DNA of 64,000 bases from Bacteroidaceae bacterium (GCA_017619335.1 JAFZSP010000032.1:1-64000), one strand, 5' to 3'. Counted from the stretch's first letter, positions 34,101 through 42,237 are shown. The notes: generated from the sequence alone by a model not told the origin. Numbers and translations: made by a program.

Positions 34101-34298
34101 ATTGAGTTCGTGACAGCCGGCGGCCAGGTGAAGAGGTTCGCTCCGCTGATTATCAGCCAGCCAACAGGCATCGCAGACATGCAGAATGTGACTTTGTCTG
34201 GAACGGTGTATGATGTCAGCGGCCGTCCTGTGAACAACGGCAAACGGCTGAAGAAGGGACTTTACATTAACAACGGCCGGAAAACCCTGGTGAAATAA
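28155..34298 (+). CDS. Giant BspA-like (DUF285) surface protein with LamG, dockerin and T9SS tail
   Basis: A 2047-residue secreted protein, probably an adhesin or glycan-binding surface protein. Order: signal peptide (1-26), a carbohydrate-binding-like domain (about 35-175), a repeat-like beta domain, an F5/8-type C domain (about 262-420), and a region of unknown fold (about 420-850). Then comes a first array of DUF285/BspA-type leucine-rich repeats (about 866-1170; units of SLTSLDVSGFNTQNVTDM type), a LamG-like domain (1175-1395) and a second, nearly identical DUF285 array (1416-1720). Last are a two-loop dockerin-like module (DANADKDIDVAD, DVTEDGDISVAD), a cohesin-like domain, and a T9SS sorting tail (VYDVSGRPVNNGKRLKKGLY). 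The gene appears intact. Confidence 0.88.
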   Translation: MKKTLFVTKLKVAALALLCSLNVWSQTDVTATYIVNPEPTENTDGWTISEPVTQFNSGLRVAEFWNKSGASISQTISLPAGQYSLSAVAFTRTGMEAKLFAGDNYQTIVTVPSSEVNDLTQASLWFDDGHGANELMFTMSTAGDVTIGLQADEYYGDHWMVWRNFKLNVFSSNVVTMNVTVSGGKVTFNDNSAINSSHTFFVQTGTDAVLTFTPEVGYKLTSVILNDTEDLTSQVVNNTLTLSNVTSSIQLNVTFTKIVNAAELGDALITSIDQLSSPYMESSEGSWEGMIDEDANTFWHSVWSNGSVTPGIHYFQVEMPSGNYDAICFKYVRRNVSNDHTIQWSVYGTDNPDAEKEECTLITNVQTPFSNTTETLISPPFNPGSWTYLRFYSEEQYPNSRGYFHVAEFQLYTTAALTSWETAYLDLEKTYKQYYGSVFSVLSDQNAVDAFHSALQSSLMLLNDPDNVTEGELVASRENLINAYQAALTSIQSVRQLEYETTVEGTTYSLYMQVEDMNDAKVNADGWAFYRSKLFLDVTKDNQTNSYLIDDQLYMHIEVFDRVQTPMLFDLDSRQLYIFALSKDGDGSYSMAGYAYHTDLDNIEFEKEMVFNYANCGWWPNFIGVRGGQPVLSHFSFAGYYSMISYREGSGYWSNQYIPDNVLPDEYQRFWQQQEHVIITGGNWVGDSQYEAALAAIPDGAQYRIFTQHNGTEEGTTKYYLKDDGSLTASASEAHLFTFNQIEGDNFYLSPGWNLDVPFTNPLMSMANEVTGDIVPQGHIRVADGYYRENWEGQLWYKKGNRYAVRSTNSLSSMWGANTFWAALDNNADNLPEADYALAPAYVWQLEGDDIVVDPEPYAVLKDSILTFYYDDMKEARGGMSVGPFGAAEYRGWHNNVSSITRVVFKSSFANNTTLTSTASWFYGMTNLTTIEGIHYLNTSNVTNMRDMFSSCSSLTSLDVSGFNTQNVTDMYGMFYNCSGLTSLNLSNFNTSNVLNMQSMFNHCTSLTSLDLSSFDTHNVTDMSAMFTICWSLSSLDISSFNTQSVTNMESMFYGCGDLTSLDVSSFNTQIVTNMAHMFAGCSGLTSLDLSGFNTQNVMNMSQMFFSCYGLTTIYAGSDWSTGAVTDEGEYMFSGCTKLVGGNGTVYDENHQDASYAHIDGGPSNPGYFTERTGLFDGLVAYFPFNGDTKDASGYGNHVASQTGEITQVTGADGTANGAYHFDGGRMMVPNSKSLLFTDSCTFSAYVRATDYESTYGGAPQCVMAKSYDQVGLVLLEFEIHEDSIFSVMSAHGNNPTSEYIAPRNDRGLPGNFLGKWVHFAHVIKGDKAYFYTNGQLIYERSVSTPDLFNDVNQEDLYIGMNSVDWFGMRGDLDEVRIYNRALSEAEIQELAQYGEGPEVNEPEPYALFSENNTKLTFYYDNQKKARGGMSIGPFGAAEYRGWHNNVSSITHVVFDSSFANNTTVTSTASWFYGMTNLTTIDGIHYLNTSNVTNMRDMFSSCSSLTSLDVSGFNTQNVTDMYGMFYNCSSLKSLDLSHFDTSNVLNMQSMFNNCTSLTSLDLSSFDTHNVTNMFAMFSICWSLSSLDISSFNTQSVTNMESMFQSCGDLTSLDVSSFNTQIVTNMAHMFAGCSGLTSLDLSGFNTQNVMNMSQMFFSCYGLTTIYAGSDWSIGTVTDEGEYMFANCGSLVGGHGTTYDGNHTDASYAHLDGGPSNPGYFTKVGSFGVTLTAQAHGQVTSGDTQVRESSQVFYFDEASSMTLTITPDLGYVIDKVMKEGSMDLTSQVTNGALTVAVSAATSLTVSFKHDTSFTLGDANADKDIDVADVVVTARHVVGNTPARFVTWLADVTEDGDISVADMVGIVNIITGPESNETKGMWNADIVNDVLTGTLTNDVVSISLDGASRYSAFQMAFTLPEGLSADEVHVSTRAAQGHSLLTGMLADGRLMVLVYAADNSPLGISGEVLRLQLPTAMDADLVADKIEFVTAGGQVKRFAPLIISQPTGIADMQNVTLSGTVYDVSGRPVNNGKRLKKGLYINNGRKTLVK
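30753..31665 (+). repeat. 913-bp direct repeat, copy 1 (DUF285 array)
   Basis: Highly similar, without gaps, to 32403-33315; the offset is exactly 1650 bp throughout. It encodes the first DUF285 repeat array. Confidence 0.9.
32403..33315 (+). repeat. 913-bp direct repeat, copy 2 (DUF285 array)
   Basis: Second copy, in the same reading frame as the first (1650 = 550 codons). It diverges by scattered substitutions only; the LamG-like domain lies between the copies. Confidence 0.9.
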
Positions 34299-34353
34299 TG
34301 GACATAATAACACTTGTAAGATCATGGACAGAAAACACTTATACAATCCAACG

Positions 34354-37300
34354 ATGAAGAAGATTGCGACCATATTTTGCCTGCTGCTCGGTATCATTGG
34401 CAGCACGCGAGCAACGTCTGCACCCGCAGCAGCTGTAACCGATGAAGCCGTCTCCAACGATTTCCTTTCAGCGGATACCCTGTTCATAGGTGCCGGTGAC
34501 CAGGCCAACCTGAATATCAAGTTAACCAATGCTGGCACCAATTATACGGCCTACCAGTTCCTGCTCACACTGCCCACAGGCGTGGAAGTGGCCAAGGACA
34601 ACGAAGGCCATTACATCGGCACACTTTCTGCCCGCAACGCTTCAGATGCTTCATTGACTGTGACGCGTCAGGCTCCCGGTCGCTACATGGTAGTTTGTTA
34701 TTCTCCAACCGTAGCTGCCATTTCAGGGTCTTCTGGCGCTTTGTTATCAGTAACTTTGCATGCTGATGAGTCGCTAAAAGGACAAGAATTGGAAGGACAG
34801 ATCAGCGATGTCCTATTCTCAGACACAGAGGGTGAAAAGGTCTCTTTAGCATCGTCCTCGTTCGTCATCGATGTGGTGTTCCCTGTCATCACCATCCTGA
34901 ACGCCACTCGCGAGTATGGCGACGCCAACCCCACCTTCACCTATACGGTGACTGGCGCTGTGCTGAACGGTGAGCCCGCCCTGAGTTCGAGTGCCACAGC
35001 CTCTTCTCCTGTTGGTGATTACGACATCACTGCCGCTCGCGGCACCATCACAAATGCCTACTATGAAGCAGAGAACGGAACACTAACGGTGACGAAAGCG
35101 CCGTTGACCATCACTGTAGCTTCTGCTGCCAAGAAACAAGGTGACCCTTTGCCCAGTTTTCAGATCACCTACAGCGGCTTCAAGAACGGGGAGAGCACCA
35201 CAGTGCTGACTTCACTGCCGACAGTGACCTGTGGAGCCACTGCAGCCAGCCCAGCAGGAACTTATCCCATCACTGTCAGCGGTGCTGCAGCACAGAACTA
35301 TGAAATCACCTACGTAAATGGAACACTGACAGTGGTGGATGCCGATGCGGTGGTGGTGACCGCCAACAGCTATAGCCGTGAGTACGGCGAGGAGAATCCC
35401 GACTTCGGCTATACCTCTGCTGGGGCCACTCTGGAGGGAACACCGGCCATTTCCTGCGAGGCTACTGTGACGTCGCCCGTGGGTGAATACCCCATTGTTA
35501 TCACTAAGGGCAGTGTCACCAACTACAATGACAGCTACGTCAACGGCACGCTGACCATCACCAAGGCACCGCTGACTATTACTGTTGCATCTGCGGCCAA
35601 GAAGCAGGGCGACCCAATGCCTGAGTTCCAGATTATCTACAGCGGCTTCAAGAATGGGGAGACAGAGGCCGTACTGACCACACCGCCCACCGTGACCTGC
35701 GAGGCCACCGCCGGCAGTCCGGCCGGTAGCTATCCTGTCATCGTCAGCGGTGCTGCGGCACAGAACTATGAAATCACTTATGTGAATGGAACCCTGACTG
35801 TGAATGATGCCGATGCAGTGGTGGTGACCGCCAACAGCTACACCCGCGAGTACGGAGACCCTAATCCCGACTTCGGTTTCACCTCTGAAGGTGCCACGCT
35901 GGAGGGAACACCCGCCATTTCCTGCGAGGCCACTGTGACATCGCCCGTGGGTGAATACCCTATTGTTATCACCAAGGGCAGTGTCACCAACTACAATGAC
36001 AGCTACGTCAACGGCACGCTCACCATCACCAAGGCGCCGCTCACCATTACCGTGCAGTCCGTCAGCAAACAGCAGGGCGAGGAGAATCCTGAATTTGAAA
36101 TCATCTACAGCGGCTTCAAGAACAGCGAGGGAGACCATGCACTCACCACGATGCCCACCGTCAGCTGCGCCGCCACCGCCGACAGCCCCGCAGGCAGCTA
36201 TCCCATTATCGTCAGCGGAGCAGTGGCAGACAACTATGAAATCACATACGTCAACGGCACGCTCACCATCTTGGAACCTGACGCTGTGGTAGTGACCGCC
36301 TTCAACTACTCCCGTGAATACGGCGAGGCCAACCCCGATTTCGACTATGCTTCCGAAGGCTCTGAACTCGTGGGCACACCCTCCATCACCTGCGCCGCCA
36401 CCGCCGACTCACCCGTGGGAACCTATCCCATTGTCGTTGCCCAAGGCAGCATCACCAACGACGTGGTCACCCTCGTCAACGGCACGCTCACCATCACCCC
36501 GGCACCGCTGACCATTACCGTGCAGTCCGCCACGAAACAGGAAGGAGACCCACTGCCTGAGTTCCAGGTCACCTACAGCGGCTTCAAGAACGGGGAGACA
36601 GAGGCCGTGCTGACCACACCGCCCACCGTGACCTGCGAGGCCACCGCCGACAGCCCGGCCGGTAGCTATCCCATCACCATCGGCGGAGCCGAGGCACAGA
36701 ACTACAACATCTCCTACGTCAGCGGCACTCTCACCGTGACACCCGCCACCACGCCGGAAGAACCCATTGTTATCACCGCCAACAGTTACACCATGGAATA
36801 CGGCGACCCGTTGCCCACCTTCGGTTTCACCACAGAAGGAGCCGCCATCAGCGGAATACCCGCGATCACCTGTGAAGCCGTGCAAGGCTCGCCCGTGGGA
36901 ACCTATCCCATCATCATCACCCAAGGCACCGTCACCAATACGGATGTCACCCTCGTCAACGGCACGCTGACCATCACCCCTGCACCGCTGACAATCACCG
37001 CGACGGATGACCAACGTGTCTATGGCGACGAGACACCCGCAGACATTCAGTATGCAGGATTCAAGAATGAGGAGGATCATAGCGTGCTGACCACACAGCC
37101 ATCTGTGCAGTGCGAAGGTCGCAACGTGGGCACATGGCCCATCACTGTCGATGGCGCAGAGGCCCAGAACTACGAAATCACCTGCGTCAACGGCACCCGC
37201 ACCATTACGCCAGCCACCTTGATTGTCGGCCTCGCCGGAACGTACAGCCGTTATGAGGGCGAGGAGAATCCCGCCTTTGAGCTCTCCTACAGCGGATGGC

Positions 37301-38664
37301 TATATGATGACAATGCGAGCGTTTTGACAGCTGTACCCACGGCTTCCACAGAGGCCGACATGATGAGTACACCCGGCGACTATCCCGTCACCATCAGCGG
37401 AGGCGCAGCCGCCAACTACACCTTTGTCTATATCGACGGCACCCTGACTGTCAACGTTCTGCCTTCCTACATGATACCCTACAACGGTATGGTCATGTAC
37501 ATCACCAACGTGCAGAACCATGAGGTGCAGTTCATAAGAACAGAGTATGTAGAACATCTGGTCATCCCCGCCACCGTTACTTTCCGGGAACAAACGTGGC
37601 GAGTTACCGCTGTGGCTGACAGCGCACTCTACAATCACCCGGAGCTGGTGACGGTCTCTATACCGGCCACAGTGACAACGGTGGGAACGAATGTCTTCTC
37701 ACGATGCACCCACCTGGCCGCCATCACGTGGGAAGCGCCCGTGAAGATGACGAGTACCATGATGGGTAACGTCAACAATCCCAACCTGTTATTCTACATG
37801 TCTGACACTGCCAACGCACTCGATGGCGCCACGAATGTGATTGACAACAATACCAAGCGGGCGGCACGCATCGTGCTCTCCGATGCCAGCTCCAGAAACG
37901 ACTTCTACTGCCCCACAGCCTTCACTGCCGACGAGATTTCCTATACACATCGCTACGCTCAGCAGACGCAGGACGGCACGTGTCGCGGTTGGGAAGCACT
38001 GGTGCTGCCATTCAACGTGACCAGCATCAATCACAATGTCAAGGGCGCGATTACGCCCTTCGGATCCCTCGAACTGGGACACGAACTGGAGGGCGGTGCA
38101 CGACCCTTCTGGCTCTATCAGTTCACCACAGCTGGACGTTTCTCGGAGGCTGCAGAAATCCGCGCCAACATACCTTATATTATCTCTATGCCCAACGAGT
38201 CCAATCTCAGCGACTACTACATACTCAAGGGCGACGTGACCTTCTCGGCCACCAACGCCACTGTGCAGGAGACAGCAACGGCTGTAGGCGTGGCTTCGGG
38301 CGACCACCGCTTCACGCCCAACTACCGTCATGAGACGCTGCAGGATGCCTACTTGCTGAATGTGGGAGAATCCTTTGAGAATCACGTGGAAGGCAGCGTC
38401 TTTGCCCAACTGCCCAACCGCACAGCCCGACCCTTCGAGGCCTACTTTGACCTGGGACCCGATGCAGGCGTGAAGTCCTGCTTCCAGGTATTCGATGAAA
38501 CAGATGGGATAAAGCCCCCCTCTGTCTCCCCCCAAGGGGGGAGGACTCCCTTCCTGCTTGAGGGAGGGGATGCCCTTTATGACCTGAGCGGCCGTCGCGT
38601 CGGTAACACGCCGACCAAAGCGGGAATCTATATTCGCAACGGAAAGAAGCAAGTGCTGAAGTGA
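34354..38664 (+). CDS. Giant MBG-repeat surface protein with T9SS tail
   Basis: A 1436-residue secreted protein. After the signal peptide (about 1-20) there is a cohesin-like domain (about 40-175; IGAGDQANLNIKLTNAGTNY), then eleven MBG-type beta repeats (about 185-1040). These alternate two forms, one starting VVVTANSYSREYG and the other starting APLTITVASAAKKQGD, and all end NGTLT or similar. A short BspA-like leucine-rich segment follows (LVIPATVTFREQTWRVTAVA), then a beta-rich domain, and a T9SS tail (LYDLSGRRVGNTPTKAGIY). A REP-like element just before the tail adds KPPSVSPQGGRTPFLLEGG. ATG 34354 starts a good signal peptide, although an in-frame ATG exists 30 bases upstream. It begins 55 bp after the preceding giant gene, so the two are likely co-expressed. 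Probably an extended stalk-like adhesin. Confidence 0.85.
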   Translation: MKKIATIFCLLLGIIGSTRATSAPAAAVTDEAVSNDFLSADTLFIGAGDQANLNIKLTNAGTNYTAYQFLLTLPTGVEVAKDNEGHYIGTLSARNASDASLTVTRQAPGRYMVVCYSPTVAAISGSSGALLSVTLHADESLKGQELEGQISDVLFSDTEGEKVSLASSSFVIDVVFPVITILNATREYGDANPTFTYTVTGAVLNGEPALSSSATASSPVGDYDITAARGTITNAYYEAENGTLTVTKAPLTITVASAAKKQGDPLPSFQITYSGFKNGESTTVLTSLPTVTCGATAASPAGTYPITVSGAAAQNYEITYVNGTLTVVDADAVVVTANSYSREYGEENPDFGYTSAGATLEGTPAISCEATVTSPVGEYPIVITKGSVTNYNDSYVNGTLTITKAPLTITVASAAKKQGDPMPEFQIIYSGFKNGETEAVLTTPPTVTCEATAGSPAGSYPVIVSGAAAQNYEITYVNGTLTVNDADAVVVTANSYTREYGDPNPDFGFTSEGATLEGTPAISCEATVTSPVGEYPIVITKGSVTNYNDSYVNGTLTITKAPLTITVQSVSKQQGEENPEFEIIYSGFKNSEGDHALTTMPTVSCAATADSPAGSYPIIVSGAVADNYEITYVNGTLTILEPDAVVVTAFNYSREYGEANPDFDYASEGSELVGTPSITCAATADSPVGTYPIVVAQGSITNDVVTLVNGTLTITPAPLTITVQSATKQEGDPLPEFQVTYSGFKNGETEAVLTTPPTVTCEATADSPAGSYPITIGGAEAQNYNISYVSGTLTVTPATTPEEPIVITANSYTMEYGDPLPTFGFTTEGAAISGIPAITCEAVQGSPVGTYPIIITQGTVTNTDVTLVNGTLTITPAPLTITATDDQRVYGDETPADIQYAGFKNEEDHSVLTTQPSVQCEGRNVGTWPITVDGAEAQNYEITCVNGTRTITPATLIVGLAGTYSRYEGEENPAFELSYSGWLYDDNASVLTAVPTASTEADMMSTPGDYPVTISGGAAANYTFVYIDGTLTVNVLPSYMIPYNGMVMYITNVQNHEVQFIRTEYVEHLVIPATVTFREQTWRVTAVADSALYNHPELVTVSIPATVTTVGTNVFSRCTHLAAITWEAPVKMTSTMMGNVNNPNLLFYMSDTANALDGATNVIDNNTKRAARIVLSDASSRNDFYCPTAFTADEISYTHRYAQQTQDGTCRGWEALVLPFNVTSINHNVKGAITPFGSLELGHELEGGARPFWLYQFTTAGRFSEAAEIRANIPYIISMPNESNLSDYYILKGDVTFSATNATVQETATAVGVASGDHRFTPNYRHETLQDAYLLNVGESFENHVEGSVFAQLPNRTARPFEAYFDLGPDAGVKSCFQVFDETDGIKPPSVSPQGGRTPFLLEGGDALYDLSGRRVGNTPTKAGIYIRNGKKQVLK
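35341..36276 (+). repeat. 468-bp tandem repeat inside the MBG gene
   Basis: The unit beginning GCCGATGC at 35341 recurs at 35809, a shift of 468 bp (156 codons, two MBG domains), with high DNA similarity. Weaker copies continue on both sides. Confidence 0.75.
38513..38570. repeat. REP-like element in the MBG gene
   Basis: CTCCCCCCAAGGGGGGAG with a CCCTTCCTGCTTGAGGGAGGGG second half, in frame directly upstream of the T9SS tail. Confidence 0.8.
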
Positions 38665-38686
38665 CCAAACTTCCTAAAAAAAACGC

Positions 38687-38718
38687 TGTAGGGCCATACT
38701 ATCGTGTATGGCCCTACA
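38687..38718 (-). terminator. Terminator between the MBG gene and kduI
   Basis: TGTAGGGCCATAC and GTATGGCCCTACA form a 13-bp perfect stem with a 6-base loop. On the minus strand a run of eight T follows soon after, so it serves kduI best. It can also stop read-through from the MBG gene. Confidence 0.85.
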
Positions 38719-38743
38719 AGTGTTCAAGACAAATAATGAACTT

Positions 38744-39760
38744 TTATTTCAAGTCCTTGGGCTGGATGACGTCTTTGTCGTTGTAGTTCAGATTCTCACC
38801 TGCCATACCCCAGATAAAGGTATAGTAATAGGTGGCAGAGGCGCAGTGGATACTCCATTCGGGGGACATGATGGCCTGCTCGTTGTGCAACCAGACGACG
38901 CGGCTCTCCTGGGGTTCACCCATGATGTGGCAGACGGTTTGGTCGGCAGGGACGTTGAAGTAATAGTAGGCCTCGATACGGCGGCCATGGGTGTGAGGAG
39001 GCATGGTGTTCCAGACGGAGCCTTCCTGCAGCTGTGTCAGACCCATCTGCAACTGGCAGGGCCCTTCTTCCAGCGCGGTATTGACGATGAGCTGGTTGAT
39101 GGTGCGCAGGTTACTCTCGGCGAGGGAGCCGAGGGGCTTCTCCTTGGTGCCCACGATAACGGCTTTGAGGGATTGGACTTTGCCGTTCTTGCGGCCGTCA
39201 AGGGTCACCCATTGTGTCTTGTAGTGCTGGTGGGCGGTGGCGCTGTTGAGGTAGAACTTGGCGGGCTTGCTGGCGTCCTTCGAGCGGAAGATGACTTCTT
39301 TGTTGGAGTCGATGGCGTTACCTTTCTTGTCCTTGCCAAGGTAGCCGCGGCCCACATAGAGTGCTTCGCTGTAGCCCAAAGGATACTCCTGACCATCCAC
39401 GATGACAATGCCGTCACCACCTGTGTTGATGATGCCGAGCTCACGGCTGTGGAGGAAATAAGGTTCCTTTAGGGCATCGAAGGTTTCGAGCTTCAGGTCC
39501 TTGTTCACAGGCATGGCACCGCCGAAGATGAAGCGGTCATACTGTGAATAGGTGAGGTTGATCTCGTCGGCGGCCATCACCTTCTCCATTACGAAGCGGT
39601 CGCGGAGTGTCTGGGTGTCATAGTGCTTGACATCCTGTGGGTGACAGGCCGTCTGGAAATAAACGTGCTGCTGGGCGAAAGCCCCCTCCCGTCCTCCCCC
39701 AAGGGGGAGAAGAAATGAAGCCATTGCAAAAAGGGCCATTGTTTTCATAAGAGTCTTCAT
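38744..39760 (-). CDS. kduI: 5-dehydro-4-deoxy-D-glucuronate isomerase with signal peptide
   Basis: KduI interconverts 5-keto-4-deoxyuronate and 3-deoxy-D-glycero-2,5-hexodiulosonate in pectin and glycosaminoglycan breakdown. The 338-residue protein matches the bicupin KduI family from about residue 45 ([27 protein letters not shown]). The zinc-site block is [16 protein letters not shown]. KduI is normally cytoplasmic and about 280 residues. Here an N-terminal signal peptide ([16 protein letters not shown] ... AFA-QQ) suggests a periplasmic form. Between the hydrophobic core and the cleavage site a REP-like element supplies LPLGGGREG. It lies downstream of the orphan EIIC gene, with a terminator after it. 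Confidence 0.88.
   Translation of the reverse strand: MKTLMKTMALFAMASFLLPLGGGREGAFAQQHVYFQTACHPQDVKHYDTQTLRDRFVMEKVMAADEINLTYSQYDRFIFGGAMPVNKDLKLETFDALKEPYFLHSRELGIINTGGDGIVIVDGQEYPLGYSEALYVGRGYLGKDKKGNAIDSNKEVIFRSKDASKPAKFYLNSATAHQHYKTQWVTLDGRKNGKVQSLKAVIVGTKEKPLGSLAESNLRTINQLIVNTALEEGPCQLQMGLTQLQEGSVWNTMPPHTHGRRIEAYYYFNVPADQTVCHIMGEPQESRVVWLHNEQAIMSPEWSIHCASATYYYTFIWGMAGENLNYNDKDVIQPKDLK
39681..39712. repeat. REP-like element in the kduI signal peptide
   Basis: GTCCTCCCCCAAGGGGGAG, translated on the minus strand as [11 protein letters not shown] between the signal-peptide core and its cleavage site. Confidence 0.8.
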
Positions 39761-39808
39761 TGTAATCTTATTTTGAGGATGAATACTAAATTTTCAGAGG
39801 ATAAGTTA

Positions 39809-39889
39809 CTCCTCCCCCTTGGGGGTGGACTTAATGGATGAACTATTAAGTGTTCATCCTTGAGGACTTGGGAGGGGGCCTCCCTTCTT
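39809..39889. repeat. Two-part REP-like element at the end of the EIIC gene
   Basis: The halves CCTCCCCCTTGGGGGTGGAC (39811-39830) and GGACTTGGGAGGGGGCCTCC (from about 39864) flank a hairpin GGATGAAC...GTTCATCC (39836-39859). The second half codes the last residues GGPLPSPQG of the EIIC protein. Confidence 0.75.
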
Positions 39890-41254
39890 CTCGTCGGCGA
39901 TGATGCGTCGGCGATTGATGAACATCATGACAACGGTGAAGCCGGCGAGGAGGCCCATTCCTGCGTATTCCAGACTCTTGCAGCCGCGGAAGATGACCCA
40001 TCCGATGAGGGATGAGCAGAAGTCGAGGGCACCGGCCAGGAAGCCGTCGGGCACGCGGGCAGCGGCATCCTGAGTGGCGGCATAGACCGAATTGGCAGCA
40101 GCTGTGAAGTCGGCACTCATGTCGGTGACGAAGTACAGGCCCATGATGAGTGCCACAAGGCCAATAATGAAAGTCTTCACCACATTATTCTTCGTGATGG
40201 GCAGCACCAGGGGAAAGAGGTAGAACATACCAGCCAGCGAGGCCAATGGCAGGAACTGGTTTCCTGGCAGCACGACAGCCAAGAAGAGTACGGTGGGGAT
40301 GAGCAAGAGGCTTACTACCAGTGTCGTGGGATGTCCGATGACAAGGGCGGGGCTCATTCCGATGTGCACTTTCTTACCGTTGAACTTCTTTTCCACCACT
40401 TCCTTGGTCTTCTGGCTGATGGGCATCAGACCGTCGATGAACAGCTTGGTGATGCGGGGAATCAGTTCCATCACAGCACCCATGATGACACCCAACGAGA
40501 GAATCGTCTTGGCTGCGTCGCCGTTCCATTCCTTCACACTGAGGGCTCCGATGAGTGCACCCACGATGACACCGAGGATGAGCGGTTCGCCCAGCACGCC
40601 GAACTTCTTCTTCAGACCTTCGGCATCAATGTCCAGTTTGGAGAACCCTGGAATCTTGTCAAGGAGCCAGTTGATGGCGATGGCGAAGGGCACGAAGCTC
40701 TGGCAGAACGGCTGCGGGATGCTGATGCCGTCCAGATCGTAGTGCTTCTGGAACTTCTCAGCAGTGAGGTCGGCCATCACGAGCGTGAACATATAACAAA
40801 TGATGGCAGCAAAGTAGCCCCATGCGAGGCTCTCGCCCATCACGAAATACACGACAGCGCCGATGAAAGCGAAGTGCCAGTAGTTCCAGAGGTCGATATT
40901 CACTGTGCGGGTGGTCTTGGTGATGACCATCAGGAAGTTCACGCCCAGACAAATGGGGATGATGAGGGCACCCACAGCAGTGTTGTAGGCCACAGCAGCA
41001 GCAGCGGGCCAGCCCATATCGAAGATGCCAAGCTGCAACTGATAGATGTCCGAGATATTCTTCAATGGACCATTGAAGTTGGTGGTCAGCAAGGCGGTGA
41101 CGATGCCGAGACCAACGAATCCGACACCCACATAAAGTCCGCTCTGCAGCGACTTGCCGAACTTCAAGCCGATGCACAAGCCAATGATGGTGAACAGGAT
41201 AGGCATCATAACGGATGCCCCCAAAGAGATGATGTAGGAGAATACTGCTTCCAT
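39854..41254 (-). CDS. gatC: Orphan PTS galactitol-type EIIC permease
   Basis: A 466-residue membrane protein with about ten to eleven hydrophobic segments, of the galactitol/ascorbate-like EIIC family (start MEAVFSYIISLGASVMMPIL; block PALVIGHPTTLVVSLLLIP). In a full PTS this protein needs EIIA, EIIB, EI and HPr; none is encoded nearby, and Bacteroidetes generally lack the sugar PTS. It is therefore likely to work as a phosphorylation-independent transporter. Being directly upstream of kduI, an unsaturated uronate derivative is a plausible substrate (inference). Its C-terminus, GGPLPSPQG, derives from a REP-like element. The gene symbol reflects family resemblance only. Confidence 0.82.
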   Translation of the reverse strand: MEAVFSYIISLGASVMMPILFTIIGLCIGLKFGKSLQSGLYVGVGFVGLGIVTALLTTNFNGPLKNISDIYQLQLGIFDMGWPAAAAVAYNTAVGALIIPICLGVNFLMVITKTTRTVNIDLWNYWHFAFIGAVVYFVMGESLAWGYFAAIICYMFTLVMADLTAEKFQKHYDLDGISIPQPFCQSFVPFAIAINWLLDKIPGFSKLDIDAEGLKKKFGVLGEPLILGVIVGALIGALSVKEWNGDAAKTILSLGVIMGAVMELIPRITKLFIDGLMPISQKTKEVVEKKFNGKKVHIGMSPALVIGHPTTLVVSLLLIPTVLFLAVVLPGNQFLPLASLAGMFYLFPLVLPITKNNVVKTFIIGLVALIMGLYFVTDMSADFTAAANSVYAATQDAAARVPDGFLAGALDFCSSLIGWVIFRGCKSLEYAGMGLLAGFTVVMMFINRRRIIADEKKGGPLPSPQG

Positions 41255-41282
41255 ATTACGTTATATATTTTGCTGCTTTGTA

Positions 41283-41320
41283 TTCCCCTCCTCAGGGAGG
41301 GGTTAGGGGTGGGCTTCTTC
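41283..41320. repeat. REP-like element, intergenic copy
   Basis: CCCCTCCTCAGGGAGGGG followed by TTAGGGGTGGGCTTC, the cleanest example of the family layout (hairpin plus tail). It lies between the EIIC gene and the coiled-coil gene. Confidence 0.8.
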
Positions 41321-41321
41321 T

Positions 41322-42200
41322 CTATTTTTCAAAATTAATGCTTCCTCCCCCAATATTCTTGCCATCGGCAAAAATCTGGACGCGGTACAGGCCGGCAATG
41401 AGCATTTCGTTCACATCCCAATAGACGGTGACAGGAGTTTCCTCGCCGTTGTACTCAATGTCCTTGCGGATGCTGTACTCCAGGTTGCGGTTCTCATAGT
41501 TGAAGGTGCCGCCGCCAGAGAGGACTTCATTGGTAGGCTTGAGGATGCGGACGTAAATGCTGCGATTACCGGCTGCAGCTGTGACGTTGCGGGCGATGTT
41601 GAATCCTATCTGGAACTTCTTCACGTCTGCCACCTTCTTGGCAGCCTTACCTTTCTTGTTCAGGACGGTCACATAAATACCCGTAGCATCCAACTGACTG
41701 GCAATGGCCACCTTGTCAGACAGCGATTCTTTCTCCTCGGACAGGGAGGAAATCTGCTGTTGTTGAACGGCGCGCTGTTGTTTCAGGTCGGCATTCTCGC
41801 TGGTCAGTTGTTCGTTCAGGCGGTTCAGGGAATCGATTTCTGCCACGAAACTCTTCAGCACCTGACGCATCGATGCCAGTTCTTTCTTGAGTCGGGTGAT
41901 CTCGGCAGCATCTTGGGCCTTGGTGCGCTGCAGCTCTTCCAGGAGTTCCTGCGTGCGCTGCTGTTCCTGTTCCAGCTGAGCCATGAGGGAGTCGTTGTTA
42001 ATCTGCGTCTTCATCTCGTTGTACTGACGGGCGAAATCTGCATACTCGTTCTCCATTTCGCGCTTATCCATCTCAGCCAGCTCCAGCATCTGTTTGTTCT
42101 GCTCGTTGCTTTCGTTAAGCGAGAAAATGAGGTAGGCCATTCCGCCCAGCAGGAGGGCGATGATGGCTACTGCAATAATGATGATTGTCTTTTTATTCAT
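41322..42200 (-). CDS. Membrane-anchored coiled-coil protein
   Basis: A 292-residue protein. Residues about 5-28 are a signal anchor (KKTIIIIAVAIIALLLGGMAYL), residues about 32-165 a long coiled coil rich in Glu, Gln and Leu (EQEQQRTQELLEELQRTK), and residues about 170-290 a beta-rich domain (GIYVTVLNKKGKAAKK; TVYWDVNEMLIAGLYRVQIF). Similar hypothetical proteins are widespread in Bacteroidales; the function is not known, and a periplasmic spacer or envelope-organising role is only a guess. ATG 42200 is chosen for the signal anchor. The -7 box TACCTTTG on the minus strand is at 42222-42229. Confidence 0.75.
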   Translation of the reverse strand: MNKKTIIIIAVAIIALLLGGMAYLIFSLNESNEQNKQMLELAEMDKREMENEYADFARQYNEMKTQINNDSLMAQLEQEQQRTQELLEELQRTKAQDAAEITRLKKELASMRQVLKSFVAEIDSLNRLNEQLTSENADLKQQRAVQQQQISSLSEEKESLSDKVAIASQLDATGIYVTVLNKKGKAAKKVADVKKFQIGFNIARNVTAAAGNRSIYVRILKPTNEVLSGGGTFNYENRNLEYSIRKDIEYNGEETPVTVYWDVNEMLIAGLYRVQIFADGKNIGGGSINFEK

Positions 42201-42237
42201 GTGTTTTACTAAAAATCGCGGCAAAGGTAGTAAAAAA

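Noticed and set aside
28155..34298. Assembly duplication artefact in the BspA-like gene
   Set aside because: The two 913-bp copies differ by scattered substitutions, some synonymous, so they are genuinely separate copies.
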